A stretch of DNA of 64,000 nt from Winogradskyella sediminis (GTDB lineage: Bacteria > Bacteroidota > Bacteroidia > Flavobacteriales > Flavobacteriaceae), in NCBI RefSeq assembly GCF_003387355.1, contig NZ_QUNH01000001.1, positions 754,023-818,022 on the forward strand, written 5' to 3'. Of the stretch, positions 16,261-26,800 are shown in pieces; the stretch's first letter is position 1; the number at the start of each line of letters is the position of its first letter. A program made the position numbers and the translations under genes. The notes under the pieces are model-generated. The model was not told the DNA's origin. It made no database searches and worked only from the letters and a program-made list of their open reading frames with translations.

Positions 16261-18594
16261 ATGATAGATCTAGAACCAAAGGTTGTAATACAAAAAACAC
16301 ATAAAGAAAAGACTTTGGCTCATGAAACGTCTATGTCAAATCCTCAAATTGAATTAGACTATTCATTAACAGGGAAAAATACTGCCAGAGCTATAGAATT
16401 AGGACTTGCTGAGGCAGATTGGTACCAAACTCCTGTGCCTCGCAAAACAATGCGAAAATTATTGGTAAGAAAAGATGGACCTGCCATTATGGATACCATA
16501 CTTTTAGTTGCTATTTTAGTCAGTACTGCGGTAGCTACCATTTTACTTTGGGGAACTTGGTGGGTTATAATTCCTTATCTTATTTATGCTGTATTTTATA
16601 GTACAAGTTCAGACTCTAGATGGCATGAGTGTAGCCATGGAACAGCGTTTAAGACCGATTGGATGAATAATGTTGTTTATGAAGTAGCCTCGTTTATGGT
16701 GATGAGAGAATCTGTAGTTTGGCGTTGGAGTCATACACGTCATCACAGTGATACTATTATTGTTGGACGCGATCCAGAAATTCAAATACCACGTCCACCA
16801 AATATCAAGAATCTTATTTTGTCTCTATTTAATTGGGGAGGTTACAAAACATTCTTTCCAAGTTTAATTCGGCATGCATTTGGAAAAATTACAGCATCCG
16901 AAAAAACCTATATTCCAGAAACTGAATTTGGGAAAATATTTAAAATCGCACGTATTTACTTAGCCATATATGCTGTAGTGATTTGTACATCCATAATTTT
17001 ACAGACTTGGATTCCCATATTTCTATTTGTATTACCTCAAATTTTTGGGACTTGGCTCATGATTGTGCACAACACAACGCAACATGCTGGCTTAGCAGAA
17101 AATGTTTTGGATCATCGTTTAAATTGCCGTACCGTTTATATGAATCCAATAAGCAGGTTTATCTATTGGAATATGAACTACCACACAGAGCATCATATGT
17201 TTCCGCTTGTGCCTTACCATGCGCTTCCCAAGTTACACGAACTTATAAAAGACGACTGTCCGCCAGTGTATACGTCTATTTACGCCGCTTGGAGTGAAAT
17301 ACTACCTGCCATAAAAAGACAAGTTAAAGAACCTGGTTATTACGTGAAACGTAAATTACCGGAAGCAAAAAGTGTAGCACCAGAAGGATTGGTGAAATCT
17401 AATGTATTACCCGATTCTGAAGGTTGGTTAGAGGTTTGTGCAAACAAAGATTTGGAGATTGAAGACATTATTAGATTCGATCATGTAAAGAAAACCTTTG
17501 CCCTTTTTAGAGATAACCAAGGCTGTCTATATGCTACAGATGGTATTTGTACACATGGCAATACGCACTTAAGTGAAGGCCTAATTAAAGGTAAAATCAT
17601 AGAATGTCCAAAACATAATGGACGTTTTAATATCGAAGATGGCTCTCCTGCTCGTGCTCCTATTTGTCAAGGATTGGCAACTTATCCCATTGAAACTCGA
17701 AATGATAAAATCTGGCTTAATATTGAAAAGGCAGGTGGAGCAGGAGCGCGCAAGAAAAAAAGCTATGATTTAAAAGTAATTAGTAACCAAAATGTTTCAA
17801 CATTTATAAAGGAACTTATTCTTGAACCTATAAATACGAATGAAAAAATAGAATTTGTGCCTGGAGATTATATGCAAATTAACATTCCAGAATATAATAA
17901 AATACCATTCAATCAATTTGATATTCCAGAGCCTTATGCTGCCGTTTGGAATCATCAAAGAATGTTTGATTTAAGTTGTAGTAATACAGAGGTTGGTCGT
18001 GTCAATAATTATTCATTAGCCAATAACGGACTTAAAGAACACACACTTAAATTTAATGTTCGTATAGCAACTCCTCCACCTGGTCAAGATTGTCCTCCAG
18101 GCATTGGTTCTAGTTATATTTTTAATCTAAAACCAGGTGATCGTGTAACAGCTATTGGTAGTTTTGGGGATTTTCATATAAAACCGACACAGAGAGAAAT
18201 GGTTTATATTGGAGGTGGAGCTGGTATGGCGCCAATCCGTTCTCATATTGCTCATCTATTCGAAAATGAATCTACCCATAGAAAAGTGAGTTACTGGTAT
18301 GGAGCACGCTCTAAACAAGAAATTTTTTACGATGATTATTTCAAAAGTATTCAAGATAGACATACTAATTTCAATTTTCAAATAGCACTTTCTGAGCCAT
18401 TAAAAGACGATAAATGGGAAGGACAAACGGGTTTTATTCATCAAGTCGTTTTTGACAATTATTTAAAAACGCATCCTAATCCAAAAGCTATAGAGTTTTA
18501 TCTATGTGGTCCACCAAAGATGATTAAGGCCTGTACCAAAATGTTGACGCAATTAGGGGTGACAAGTCATCAAATTGCTTTTGATGAGTTTTAA
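16261..18594 (+). CDS. Fusion of desaturase-type diiron oxygenase, Rieske ferredoxin and NqrF-like reductase
   Basis: This 777-residue protein has three parts. Residues 60-350 are a membrane fatty-acid-desaturase/hydroxylase fold with histidine boxes H122ECSH, H158TRHH, H270NTTQH and H308TEHH. Residues about 385-495 are a Rieske domain with ligands C430, H432, C449 and H452. Residues about 500-777 are an FAD/NADH reductase closely resembling the C-terminal part of NqrF (RIATPPP, SSYIFNLKPGD, IGGGAGMAPIRSH, SYWYGARS, YLCGPPKM). All parts needed to pass electrons from NADH to a diiron oxygenase are on one chain. The same three functions are separate proteins in the MocD/MocE/MocF system for O-demethylation of the rhizopine methyl-inosamine. 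O-demethylation of a methylated sugar is therefore the leading guess. Confidence 0.85.
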   Translation: MIDLEPKVVIQKTHKEKTLAHETSMSNPQIELDYSLTGKNTARAIELGLAEADWYQTPVPRKTMRKLLVRKDGPAIMDTILLVAILVSTAVATILLWGTWWVIIPYLIYAVFYSTSSDSRWHECSHGTAFKTDWMNNVVYEVASFMVMRESVVWRWSHTRHHSDTIIVGRDPEIQIPRPPNIKNLILSLFNWGGYKTFFPSLIRHAFGKITASEKTYIPETEFGKIFKIARIYLAIYAVVICTSIILQTWIPIFLFVLPQIFGTWLMIVHNTTQHAGLAENVLDHRLNCRTVYMNPISRFIYWNMNYHTEHHMFPLVPYHALPKLHELIKDDCPPVYTSIYAAWSEILPAIKRQVKEPGYYVKRKLPEAKSVAPEGLVKSNVLPDSEGWLEVCANKDLEIEDIIRFDHVKKTFALFRDNQGCLYATDGICTHGNTHLSEGLIKGKIIECPKHNGRFNIEDGSPARAPICQGLATYPIETRNDKIWLNIEKAGGAGARKKKSYDLKVISNQNVSTFIKELILEPINTNEKIEFVPGDYMQINIPEYNKIPFNQFDIPEPYAAVWNHQRMFDLSCSNTEVGRVNNYSLANNGLKEHTLKFNVRIATPPPGQDCPPGIGSSYIFNLKPGDRVTAIGSFGDFHIKPTQREMVYIGGGAGMAPIRSHIAHLFENESTHRKVSYWYGARSKQEIFYDDYFKSIQDRHTNFNFQIALSEPLKDDKWEGQTGFIHQVVFDNYLKTHPNPKAIEFYLCGPPKMIKACTKMLTQLGVTSHQIAFDEF

Positions 18595-18605
18595 TACTGA
18601 ACGAT

Positions 18606-19337
18606 ATGAACATTGTTAATGAAACAATAAATACAGCTTCTAAATGGGGACTATACGACCAAATGCGACCTCAGGAAATTGAAGCGATTCAAAAGAAAAC
18701 ACCTATCGCTTATTTGCCTTGGGGAGCCATTGAATATCATGGAAGTCATAATCCTACTGGTCTTGATAGCATAAAAGCGTTCAGTATGTGCAAAGACTTA
18801 GCAGAAAAAAATGGAGGTCTTGTTTTTCCTGTTGTTAGTTTGGCTGCTAATTTAATTAAATCCTATCCTGGTGTCAACTTCCCTAAGCATTCTATTGAAT
18901 TTTCAGAGAACCTCATTAGGCTTGCTTGTGAAGAATATTTAGAACAACTGGTTATACAAGGTTTTAAAATTATTGTTTTATTATCTGGACATGCTGGTGA
19001 ACCTCATTTCACCATTTTAAAAACTGTAGCAGAAACGTTTAATAATAAATATCCAGATAGGAGATTTTGGGCATTGGCAGAATTCGATATTTTACCAGAT
19101 GATGTATTGGTCGCTAACCATTCGGCTATAGGTGAAACATCTTTACAATTATACTACGCATCTGAAACGGTAGATTTAGAGACCTTACCAAAGGATAGGT
19201 CAATTACCCTAGAACTAGATGCTGTTTCTGGTGAAGATCCACGATTATCAACCAAAGCGCTAGGTGAAAAGATTGTAAAATTATTTTTAAGAAATGCATC
19301 TTTAATTATAGAAGAGTTAAAACGAAAATATTTATGA
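18606..19337 (+). CDS. Creatininase-family metal-dependent hydrolase
   Basis: 243 residues with the creatininase fold signatures: PWGAIEYHGSHNPTGLD near residue 39 (Glu, His and Asp ligands), LSGHAGE near 133 and the Glu of AIGETS near 178. All expected metal ligands seem present, though the usual NGHGGN is SGHAGE. Family members hydrolyse cyclic amides, formamides or peptide bonds; no substrate is evident here. It sits 11 bp after the oxygenase fusion and its stop overlaps the next start (ATGA), so it is part of the operon. A lactonase-like role after sugar oxidation is possible but unproven. Confidence 0.82.
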   Translation: MNIVNETINTASKWGLYDQMRPQEIEAIQKKTPIAYLPWGAIEYHGSHNPTGLDSIKAFSMCKDLAEKNGGLVFPVVSLAANLIKSYPGVNFPKHSIEFSENLIRLACEEYLEQLVIQGFKIIVLLSGHAGEPHFTILKTVAETFNNKYPDRRFWALAEFDILPDDVLVANHSAIGETSLQLYYASETVDLETLPKDRSITLELDAVSGEDPRLSTKALGEKIVKLFLRNASLIIEELKRKYL

Positions 19338-20296
19338 AGTATAGAAAATTAGGAAGAACAGGTATAGAAATTAGTGAAATCAGTTTAGGTACTTGGGCTT
19401 TTGGTAATAAAGTTTATGGTGGTGTTGATGAACAAGATGGGATAAATACCATTCATGCAGGTATTGATATGGGTATAAATATTTTTGATACAGCACCTCA
19501 ATATGGTACTCCAGAACAAGATGGTGTTGCCGAAATAGTTCTAGGAAAGGCACTAAAAGGCAAACGTGATAAGGTGCATATCTCTACAAAATTTGGACGA
19601 AATCCGACTATTAAAAATGGAGCATCTCAATTCTATAAATCGCGTATTGTAGACTCTGTAGAAGAGAGTTTAAAACGGTTACAAACCGACTATATAGATG
19701 TGCTATTTTTTCATTCCCCTTTTTCTCCTGAAGAAATCAATGATGATGTTTGGGAAGGAATTGAACACGTTAAAAAACAGGGTAAAGTACGTTTTATTGG
19801 GCATTCTATTTCCATGTTTCATCAGACCGAAAATATGGCACGTCAATGGGCAAAAGAAAGTAAAATAGACGTTATTCAAGTGGTATTGAGTTTAATGAAT
19901 AAAGAAGCTCAGCAATTAATTGAAGAATTACAAACATACCCTATAGGAGTCTTTGGGAGAGAATGTTTGGCTAACGGGTTTTTATCAGGAGCTATTACAA
20001 AAGATACAAGATTTGCAGAAGGTACATTGAATGCACGTTATTCGCGTGAAGACATTGCAGAGCGCGTTGATCAAGTAGAGGCTTTTAAGTTTTTATTGAG
20101 AGATGACGTTAAAAATATGCCACAGGCAGCATTACGTTGGGTTTTAGATCAAAAAGGGATTTCAACAGTTTTATCAGGGGCCAAAAATATAAGTGAGTTA
20201 AAAGGTGCAGTCTCTGCCTCAGAAGCGAAGCCATTTACAGAAACTGAATTAAAACTGGCCAAAGATGTATTGAAAAAAGATTTTGAACCTGCATAA
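19334..20296 (+). CDS. Aldo/keto reductase
   Basis: 320 residues, a TIM-barrel AKR with the catalytic set visible: Asp in FDTAPQYG, its Tyr, Lys in ISTKFG and His in LFFHSP. The N-terminus MKYRKLGRTGIEISEISLGTW is the family hallmark. The closest general types are sugar dehydrogenase/reductase-like AKRs. It overlaps the creatininase gene by four bases and ends before a strong terminator. In this operon it probably oxidises or reduces a sugar or aldehyde made by the oxygenase step. Confidence 0.85.
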   Translation: MKYRKLGRTGIEISEISLGTWAFGNKVYGGVDEQDGINTIHAGIDMGINIFDTAPQYGTPEQDGVAEIVLGKALKGKRDKVHISTKFGRNPTIKNGASQFYKSRIVDSVEESLKRLQTDYIDVLFFHSPFSPEEINDDVWEGIEHVKKQGKVRFIGHSISMFHQTENMARQWAKESKIDVIQVVLSLMNKEAQQLIEELQTYPIGVFGRECLANGFLSGAITKDTRFAEGTLNARYSREDIAERVDQVEAFKFLLRDDVKNMPQAALRWVLDQKGISTVLSGAKNISELKGAVSASEAKPFTETELKLAKDVLKKDFEPA

Positions 20297-20356
20297 AATC
20301 GGCTCATTTATCTAGTAAAACATTAAATTAATGTTTTACTAGAAAGCATATAATTT

Positions 20357-20401
20357 AAAAACCTCCATTACAAATTTATAAATCTGTAATGGAGGTTTTT
20401 T
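20357..20401. terminator. Strong bidirectional terminator
   Basis: A 16-bp perfect stem (20357-20372 with 20385-20400) and a 12-nt loop, flanked by A- and T-runs on each side. It separates the convergent AKR operon and the susCD operon and can serve both. Confidence 0.85.
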
Positions 20402-20438
20402 AGTAAATTACTCAAGTGATGAGCGTCGTTTACGGCTT

Positions 20439-22166
20439 TTACTCATCTTCTAAAGTTACTGTTAGAATAGGAGCGGTTGCCCCTGATTCAGCACTGTCAA
20501 ATTGTAGATGTGCCCAAAGTGGCATGTCATTTCTGTTAGCACCAATTCTAAGAAACATAAATTCTCCAGCACTTGCGCCATTATCATATTGGTCGTTCAT
20601 AAAGGATGCTAAGTCTATCCCTGATGGATCGTCCATAACATATTCTCCAAGAGCATCTCCATCTGTAATAAATCCTTGTTGAATTGCAGTAGCATTTGCA
20701 TCGGTGTCATAATCTCCTGCAAAATAGTCTGTCGAAAGAACTTCGGAAGTTGACCTAGATGCTATAGCATATATATCGTATTCGACAACCTCCCATGAAT
20801 TATTATTAATGACATTGACCTTTAATACGGCTGATTTTACTCGTTTGCCCTCAGGTATTTCCGGTAAAGCAAATGGTATCACTCCAACGACCTGATCATC
20901 GCCTCCTATGCCTGTGGCAACATGCCCACCAAATAACTGAGTCCATGTAGCATCCACAGAGCCTCCACTCCAAATGGTAGCATCTCCTATGTCCGCAGTT
21001 ACATCGAAGGCTGCATTTGGATCCACAATCTCAATCGTGAAAGTTAACTCAGAGGACTCTACGCCATTGGTCGCAACTATGGTAATATCGTAAATGCCTA
21101 AATCACATCCTCCACAATTCGTATAAGGATCAAAAGTTATAACGCCTGAGCCAAAGCCGTTATCCACAAAGTTTGCGAATTGTGGTAAATCGTTGGCTTC
21201 CATAGTAATATTACCACCTAAAGGATCCACAGCTTCAATTTCTACGTCTAGAACGGCTCCTTCCGCTAATACAACATCATCCACAGCTAGAAAAACTGGA
21301 GCTTGATTTTGTGTTAGTGTCGTGATTTCCATATTTAAAACTCTATGCGTTCCAGGATCATCCAAATTAAAATTACCAGCGACCATAGACCAATAATCTT
21401 GGTGTGTAATTTTACGCCTAAATTTATAGTTTTCGCCAATTTGAACAACCTCTCCACCTTGCTCATTCGCGTATATATCATAAGTCATTGTAACAGCATC
21501 AACATCCATTTTTACATGATATGTTACGCCTGCATGATATTCTAGCTCGTTATCTGCTGCGTATCCAGTATCATCATAAGCATCTATTTTTCCTGAAGGA
21601 TTTAATCTTACAATGCATGAGTTATCTGAATACGTTGTTGCGATACCATCTAAAATACCAACAACACCATCCATGATGTCTTTACTAGGAATCATATCAA
21701 ACTCAACAGTAAATGTACCTGTTTGAGTGCCTTGCGGAATCGGAATAGATTGCCATTCGTTAATTCTACTCGTATAACCATCGAGATTACCTCTAAAATT
21801 AAAGACTACTGTTTTTTCATATCCGGAAGGTCGGGTCGCAATAAAATTAACCCTTTTGGACTCTTCTTCGGTAGGAGCGTAAGTATAGTTTAAGTCATTA
21901 CTTAATACTTCACCAGTTTCATCGTCCACCCATTGTACCATGGTGTCTTCACTAGGTGATACTTGTAGGTTTAAGTCTAATGTTTCTCCTATTAAAACAT
22001 CATAACCCTCCCATGCAATACCGGTTATATTATCTCCTTCACCCCAAAAATAAACGGTTAAATCCGTGTCAGATAGTGTTGGGTTTTTTACATCGTCTTG
22101 ACTGCAAGATGATGTAAGAAGTAATAAAAGACTAAAAATATAGGCACTATAATTCTTTATTTTCAT
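20439..22166 (-). CDS. Surface glycan-binding lipoprotein with a C-terminal DLYGLP-type module
   Basis: 575 residues; the signal peptide ends in a lipobox (LLTSSC). Next come an N-terminal Ig-like region, a concanavalin/LamG-like beta-sandwich (about 125-285) and a cadherin-like domain (about 290-388, NQAPVFLAVDDV). Last is a module at about 390-575 related to those of the secreted proteins at 38-51 kb (IPFALPEIPEGK, YDIYAIASR, LASFMNDQYDNGA). It is third in the susC-susD operon, the place of surface glycan-binding proteins. Unlike its module relatives it lacks a secretion tail, being anchored by lipid. Binding to the target polysaccharide is inferred from position and fold. Confidence 0.75.
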   Translation of the reverse strand: MKIKNYSAYIFSLLLLLTSSCSQDDVKNPTLSDTDLTVYFWGEGDNITGIAWEGYDVLIGETLDLNLQVSPSEDTMVQWVDDETGEVLSNDLNYTYAPTEEESKRVNFIATRPSGYEKTVVFNFRGNLDGYTSRINEWQSIPIPQGTQTGTFTVEFDMIPSKDIMDGVVGILDGIATTYSDNSCIVRLNPSGKIDAYDDTGYAADNELEYHAGVTYHVKMDVDAVTMTYDIYANEQGGEVVQIGENYKFRRKITHQDYWSMVAGNFNLDDPGTHRVLNMEITTLTQNQAPVFLAVDDVVLAEGAVLDVEIEAVDPLGGNITMEANDLPQFANFVDNGFGSGVITFDPYTNCGGCDLGIYDITIVATNGVESSELTFTIEIVDPNAAFDVTADIGDATIWSGGSVDATWTQLFGGHVATGIGGDDQVVGVIPFALPEIPEGKRVKSAVLKVNVINNNSWEVVEYDIYAIASRSTSEVLSTDYFAGDYDTDANATAIQQGFITDGDALGEYVMDDPSGIDLASFMNDQYDNGASAGEFMFLRIGANRNDMPLWAHLQFDSAESGATAPILTVTLEDE

Positions 22167-22177
22167 AATCTGTTTTT

Positions 22178-23842
22178 TTATAAATCAACTCCTCTTGTTA
22201 AACTATTATCCCACCAAACAGGTGCTCCCCAAAAATTCACACCATTATCCAAATGTGCTTCTAAATTGTCGCGATTAAAATTCATTTCACTATTAGGATA
22301 TGGTAATTTTCTAGGAATTAAACCATTTAGTGTTTGGTCCGTATAAGGGTTGTCAGTTGTTGGTTTAAGTACAGGGAAACCTGATCTTCTCCAGTTTGCG
22401 AAGCCCTCTATACCGTTATAAAAGTTATTAATATAATGTTGCATGTTTATAGCCTCCATTTTATCTGAAGTATTGTTCCATAAATTTTCAGCATAAACAT
22501 CTGAATTGATATCTAAATTAGGTTCAGCACCTAATATTGTTACTAGTTCATCAATGTTAGCAAAAATGGCATTTTTATAATGGGTTTTAGCATCACCACC
22601 AAAATTACTCCAACCTCTCTGTGCTGCTTCTGCCAGCCAAAGTTCTACTTCAGAATAGGATTGGTATATTGATGGCAAATCTATACGTGTTAAGTCTCTT
22701 CTTACTTGAAGTGATTTAAAATATTTATCAATTTGAACGGTTCTTCCATTTTTTTCAACAAAGCGTGGAGACCAAACATCGGCCGGTGCATCTTCAGCGG
22801 CTTCAAATAAGAAGTATCCAGGTGGATAGCCTTCAATAACTCCGTAAGTTGCTAAATATTCATCTGTAATCTCTACACTTGTTTCTGTTGAAGATTTAGA
22901 ATTATAACGTGATGTGGCATCTTCTTGGTAAGCAGCGTACATTCCGAACATCATTAAGAGTCTAGGGTCATCGTTGTCTCGCAAGTACGAGATATAGGTC
23001 TCACAGGCCACCATTATTTCCTCTGAAAAATTTTGGACTTGTGAAAATCCATTTCCTCTTATTTCTGAGGCACCACTTGTACTCACCGTAAAATCGCCAT
23101 GTTCTACTTTTGCAGCGTCATCAACATTTTCCATTACACCGTCTTCAATGGCTAATACGGCTTCTGTTTCAGCTTTAGACAAATTAACATTGACTAATCT
23201 CATGGCATATCTTAACCTTAAAGAATTTGCAAATTTTCTCCATCTTTCAACATCACCATTATACATTAAATCACCTTCTAAAGCTTTAGAGTCATCTAAT
23301 TGAGCGGCAGCTTCTTTCAATTCCTTAAAGAAATCATTATAAATATCTTCTTGATTATCATAAGCTGGATGTAAATTATCCTCTTCTGCTTGTGCACCAG
23401 CTTCAAAATATGGTAAATCGCCATAGGTGTCTGTGAGTTGAGCGAAAATCATGACTTTTAATATTCTTGCTACGGCTTCATAATTTACAAGTTCTGGATT
23501 CTGTTCAGCTTCTTGAATAGCGTATGTTAAATCACTGATTTCACGGTAAGAGCTTTTCCACATATACTCCATATAGCTTATATCGAGCTTGTAAGTTTGC
23601 CCATGTGATACCGTCCACCCGTCTGAAATCATTTGCGTAATAGACATGTGATACGCAGCTAGAGACCTCCATTGCGTTTCTCGATCTCCAGAGTAACTTG
23701 TTTGTACTTTAGAAATTAAGGTTTTAGGATTGGCAATTGTTGAGGTTGTTGGATCAACATTTAAGTCGTTAAAATCTTCGCAACTAGTGGTTAGTGTTAA
23801 AGTAGACACTAGTAATATTAATATCTTTATACTTGTCTTCAT
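22178..23842 (-). CDS. SusD-family nutrient-binding outer-membrane lipoprotein
   Basis: 554 residues with lipobox LTTSC and the SusD pattern: EDFNDLNVDPTT just after the anchor, TPR-like helices, and the C-terminal RRSGFPVL ... IPRKLPYPNSEMNFN segment. It belongs to the SusD-like_2 type. With the SusC porin encoded 3 bp upstream it forms the lid-and-channel complex that captures and imports oligosaccharides. Confidence 0.92.
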   Translation of the reverse strand: MKTSIKILILLVSTLTLTTSCEDFNDLNVDPTTSTIANPKTLISKVQTSYSGDRETQWRSLAAYHMSITQMISDGWTVSHGQTYKLDISYMEYMWKSSYREISDLTYAIQEAEQNPELVNYEAVARILKVMIFAQLTDTYGDLPYFEAGAQAEEDNLHPAYDNQEDIYNDFFKELKEAAAQLDDSKALEGDLMYNGDVERWRKFANSLRLRYAMRLVNVNLSKAETEAVLAIEDGVMENVDDAAKVEHGDFTVSTSGASEIRGNGFSQVQNFSEEIMVACETYISYLRDNDDPRLLMMFGMYAAYQEDATSRYNSKSSTETSVEITDEYLATYGVIEGYPPGYFLFEAAEDAPADVWSPRFVEKNGRTVQIDKYFKSLQVRRDLTRIDLPSIYQSYSEVELWLAEAAQRGWSNFGGDAKTHYKNAIFANIDELVTILGAEPNLDINSDVYAENLWNNTSDKMEAINMQHYINNFYNGIEGFANWRRSGFPVLKPTTDNPYTDQTLNGLIPRKLPYPNSEMNFNRDNLEAHLDNGVNFWGAPVWWDNSLTRGVDL

Positions 23843-23845
23843 TTT

Positions 23846-26800
23846 TTAAAATTTTGCAGTTAAGTTAAATCCGTAACTTCGTCTTTGTGGTAAAGAACCA
23901 TATTCATAGCCTTGCCCATTACTAATATTGTAAGTTGACTCTGGATCGACATTAGGTACATTTGAATGAATTAACCATAAATTTCTACCAATAATAGAAA
24001 AGGTTAAACCATTTAGGAATTTAATGTTTTTCAATTGTTCTGGGCTTAATGAATAAGACAAAGAAACTTCTCTTAATTTTACGTACGACGCATCGTAAAT
24101 GAATGGTTTTATAATATGTGAATTTGCAATACTGCCCCAATAATCTTTAGGATCTACATAAACATCATTGGCTCTATAGGTTGGGTTTCCATCTGCGCCA
24201 ACGCCATCCTCAATAACACCTTGTGCTAGATAACCACCTGTGGCAACCCAACTACTAGGTAATTCACCAGCACTTTCTCGTTCTGACTCGGATAGTGCCC
24301 ATCCTTCTCGTCCTTCTAAGGTTCCAATATGTGCTCCTTGTTGATATAACTTCTGATTAGTCATGGATAATATATCTGCGCCAGATTTAATTTGAATTAA
24401 AGCTCTTAACCTAAATCCTTTATATTGAATGCCGTTAGTTATACCTCCAGTGAATTTATATTGCCCATTGCCTAAAGACACTTGTTCGTCTGATCTTATC
24501 GGTAATCCATTAGCACCTAAAATAGGAGTACCATCTTCAGTACGTTTAAAGTCGTATCCTACAATATCTCCATAAGAACCGCCTTCTTCTGCAGTAATCA
24601 ATGAGCTGATCCAATCTGCTCTTGCAATGGTTTGTGTTTTTGCTTCTTCATGTAATTTTACAATTTTGTTCTCATTATTGGCAAAATTGAATGTTAAATC
24701 CCAACGTAGATCATCTGTTTTAATAGGTACGATATTTACCATAACCTCCCATCCTTTATTGTTGATTTCACCTGCATTAATACTAGCAGATTCAAAACCG
24801 TTTGAATTAGAAATAGGAATATTCATTATTTCGTCATAGGTAGTTTGATTGTAGTATGTGACATCTAAACCAACTCTCCAATTAAAAAGTTTTGCATCTA
24901 ATCCAAATTCATATCCTTTTGTTCTTGAGGGATTAATATTGGTAAAATAGGTGATATCATTTACGGTTGAAAAATTTGCTCCGTTTGACGAATACGGGTA
25001 ATCGAAAAAAGTATTATATGCATATGGGTCTGTATCACCACCAACTTCAGCATAGGAAGCTCTTAGTTTTGCATAAGATATCGTTTTCGACCTTAAATTT
25101 TCTATGGCCTTGGTTAAGACTAAAGCACCTGTAAATGATGGATAAAAATAGCCATTGTTTCCTTTTTTTAATGTAGAAGACCAATCTTGTCTGCCCGTGA
25201 CATCCAAAAAGGCATAATCTTTATAGCTAACATTGGCAAAGCCATAAAAAGACCTTACTTCCTTTCTTGGGTTTTCTCGTCCTACAATAAATTCGTTATA
25301 ATTATTTATAGAAATTACATCTTCTGAACCTTGATTTTTTCCAAGTATATTATTTGTTGAACTTTCATAATTCATAATGTTTCCACCAAGACTTGCTCCA
25401 ACGGTCCAATTATCGTTAAGCTCTTTATTCGCAGAAAGTAGAAATTCAGTATTAATTTCAGTAGTTCTTGAGTCTATTTTTGTTAGTTCTCCCCATTCAG
25501 CTAAAGGTGTTGTTCTTGGTGAATAATTATAATAATCATATGTAAATGTATCTATACCAGATTTGAATTTGAAATCTAACCAATCTGTGATATGATAGTT
25601 TAAAGAGGCATATCCTAAAACTCTATTCTTATTAGATTCATTTTTCATGTTATACAATGAATAGTAAGGATTGATAATTCGTGTTGCAGAATTCCAAAAC
25701 ACATAATCACCGTTGACATCCGTTGCACTATCTTGTAACCATTGCTGATCAATATTTCCTGGTAAGCCCAAAAGTGCTAATGCCGTATTTGCACCAGAAT
25801 AACCCAAATAAGGTCTATTATCTACATCTTCTAGAGTAAAATTAACTTTGGCATCTAAAGTTAATTTCTCCCACATTTTCATATGCCCTTTTAAAGTGAA
25901 GTTATTTCTATGTAAACCGCTATTTGGAACAATATCCTCCATTTTTACATCTGATGCAGAAAATAATAAGTTGGCAGATTCATTACCACCAGATAAAGAG
26001 ATAGTATTTTGAATGGTATAACCTGTTCTGAAAAAGGACTCAATATTATCTTTTTTTACACCATAATCTCTATACTGTCCATCGAAAGAGATGAATTGTA
26101 AATTTGGATCCATTTTACCACCCCAACTCCACATACCTGTAGCGTCACCTATATCTCTTGGAGGTGTTCCGATACCTTGACCATACACATGTTGAACATC
26201 TTCGTATCCACTTATGACCTCATCAAACGTAGAGTTTGTTGAAAAATTAATATTAAATTTAGATTTCGAATTCTTTTTAAACGATTTTGTTGTAATTAAA
26301 ATGACACCGTTTCCACCTCTAGAACCATATAACGCTGCTGCTGCAGGGCCTTTTAAAACAGATATCGTTTCTATGTCATCTGAGTTTACAGAAGAGATAC
26401 CATCTCCTAAATCTTGACCACCATATTGTCCGGCTTGCCCAAAAGAGTTGTTATCCATTGGTACACCATCAATGACGTATAGCGGTTGATTAGAGCCATT
26501 AAATTTTGTGTTTCCACGAATAATAATTTTAGATGAACCACCCGATCCTGTATTTGGTTGGGCAATATCTACACCGGCAACTTTACCAGCTAATGAGTTG
26601 ACTGCATTAATACTTTTTATTTCAGCGAGTTCTTCTCCATCAACCTTAGATATAGCATAGCCTAAAGCTTGTTCCTTACGTGAAATTCCTAAAGCAGTAA
26701 CCACGACTTCGTTAAGTGCCTCAACAGATTCAACCAATTGAATATTAATAACGGTATTATCTCCTATAGTTACCTTCTGTTCAGAGAAGCCAATATAGCT

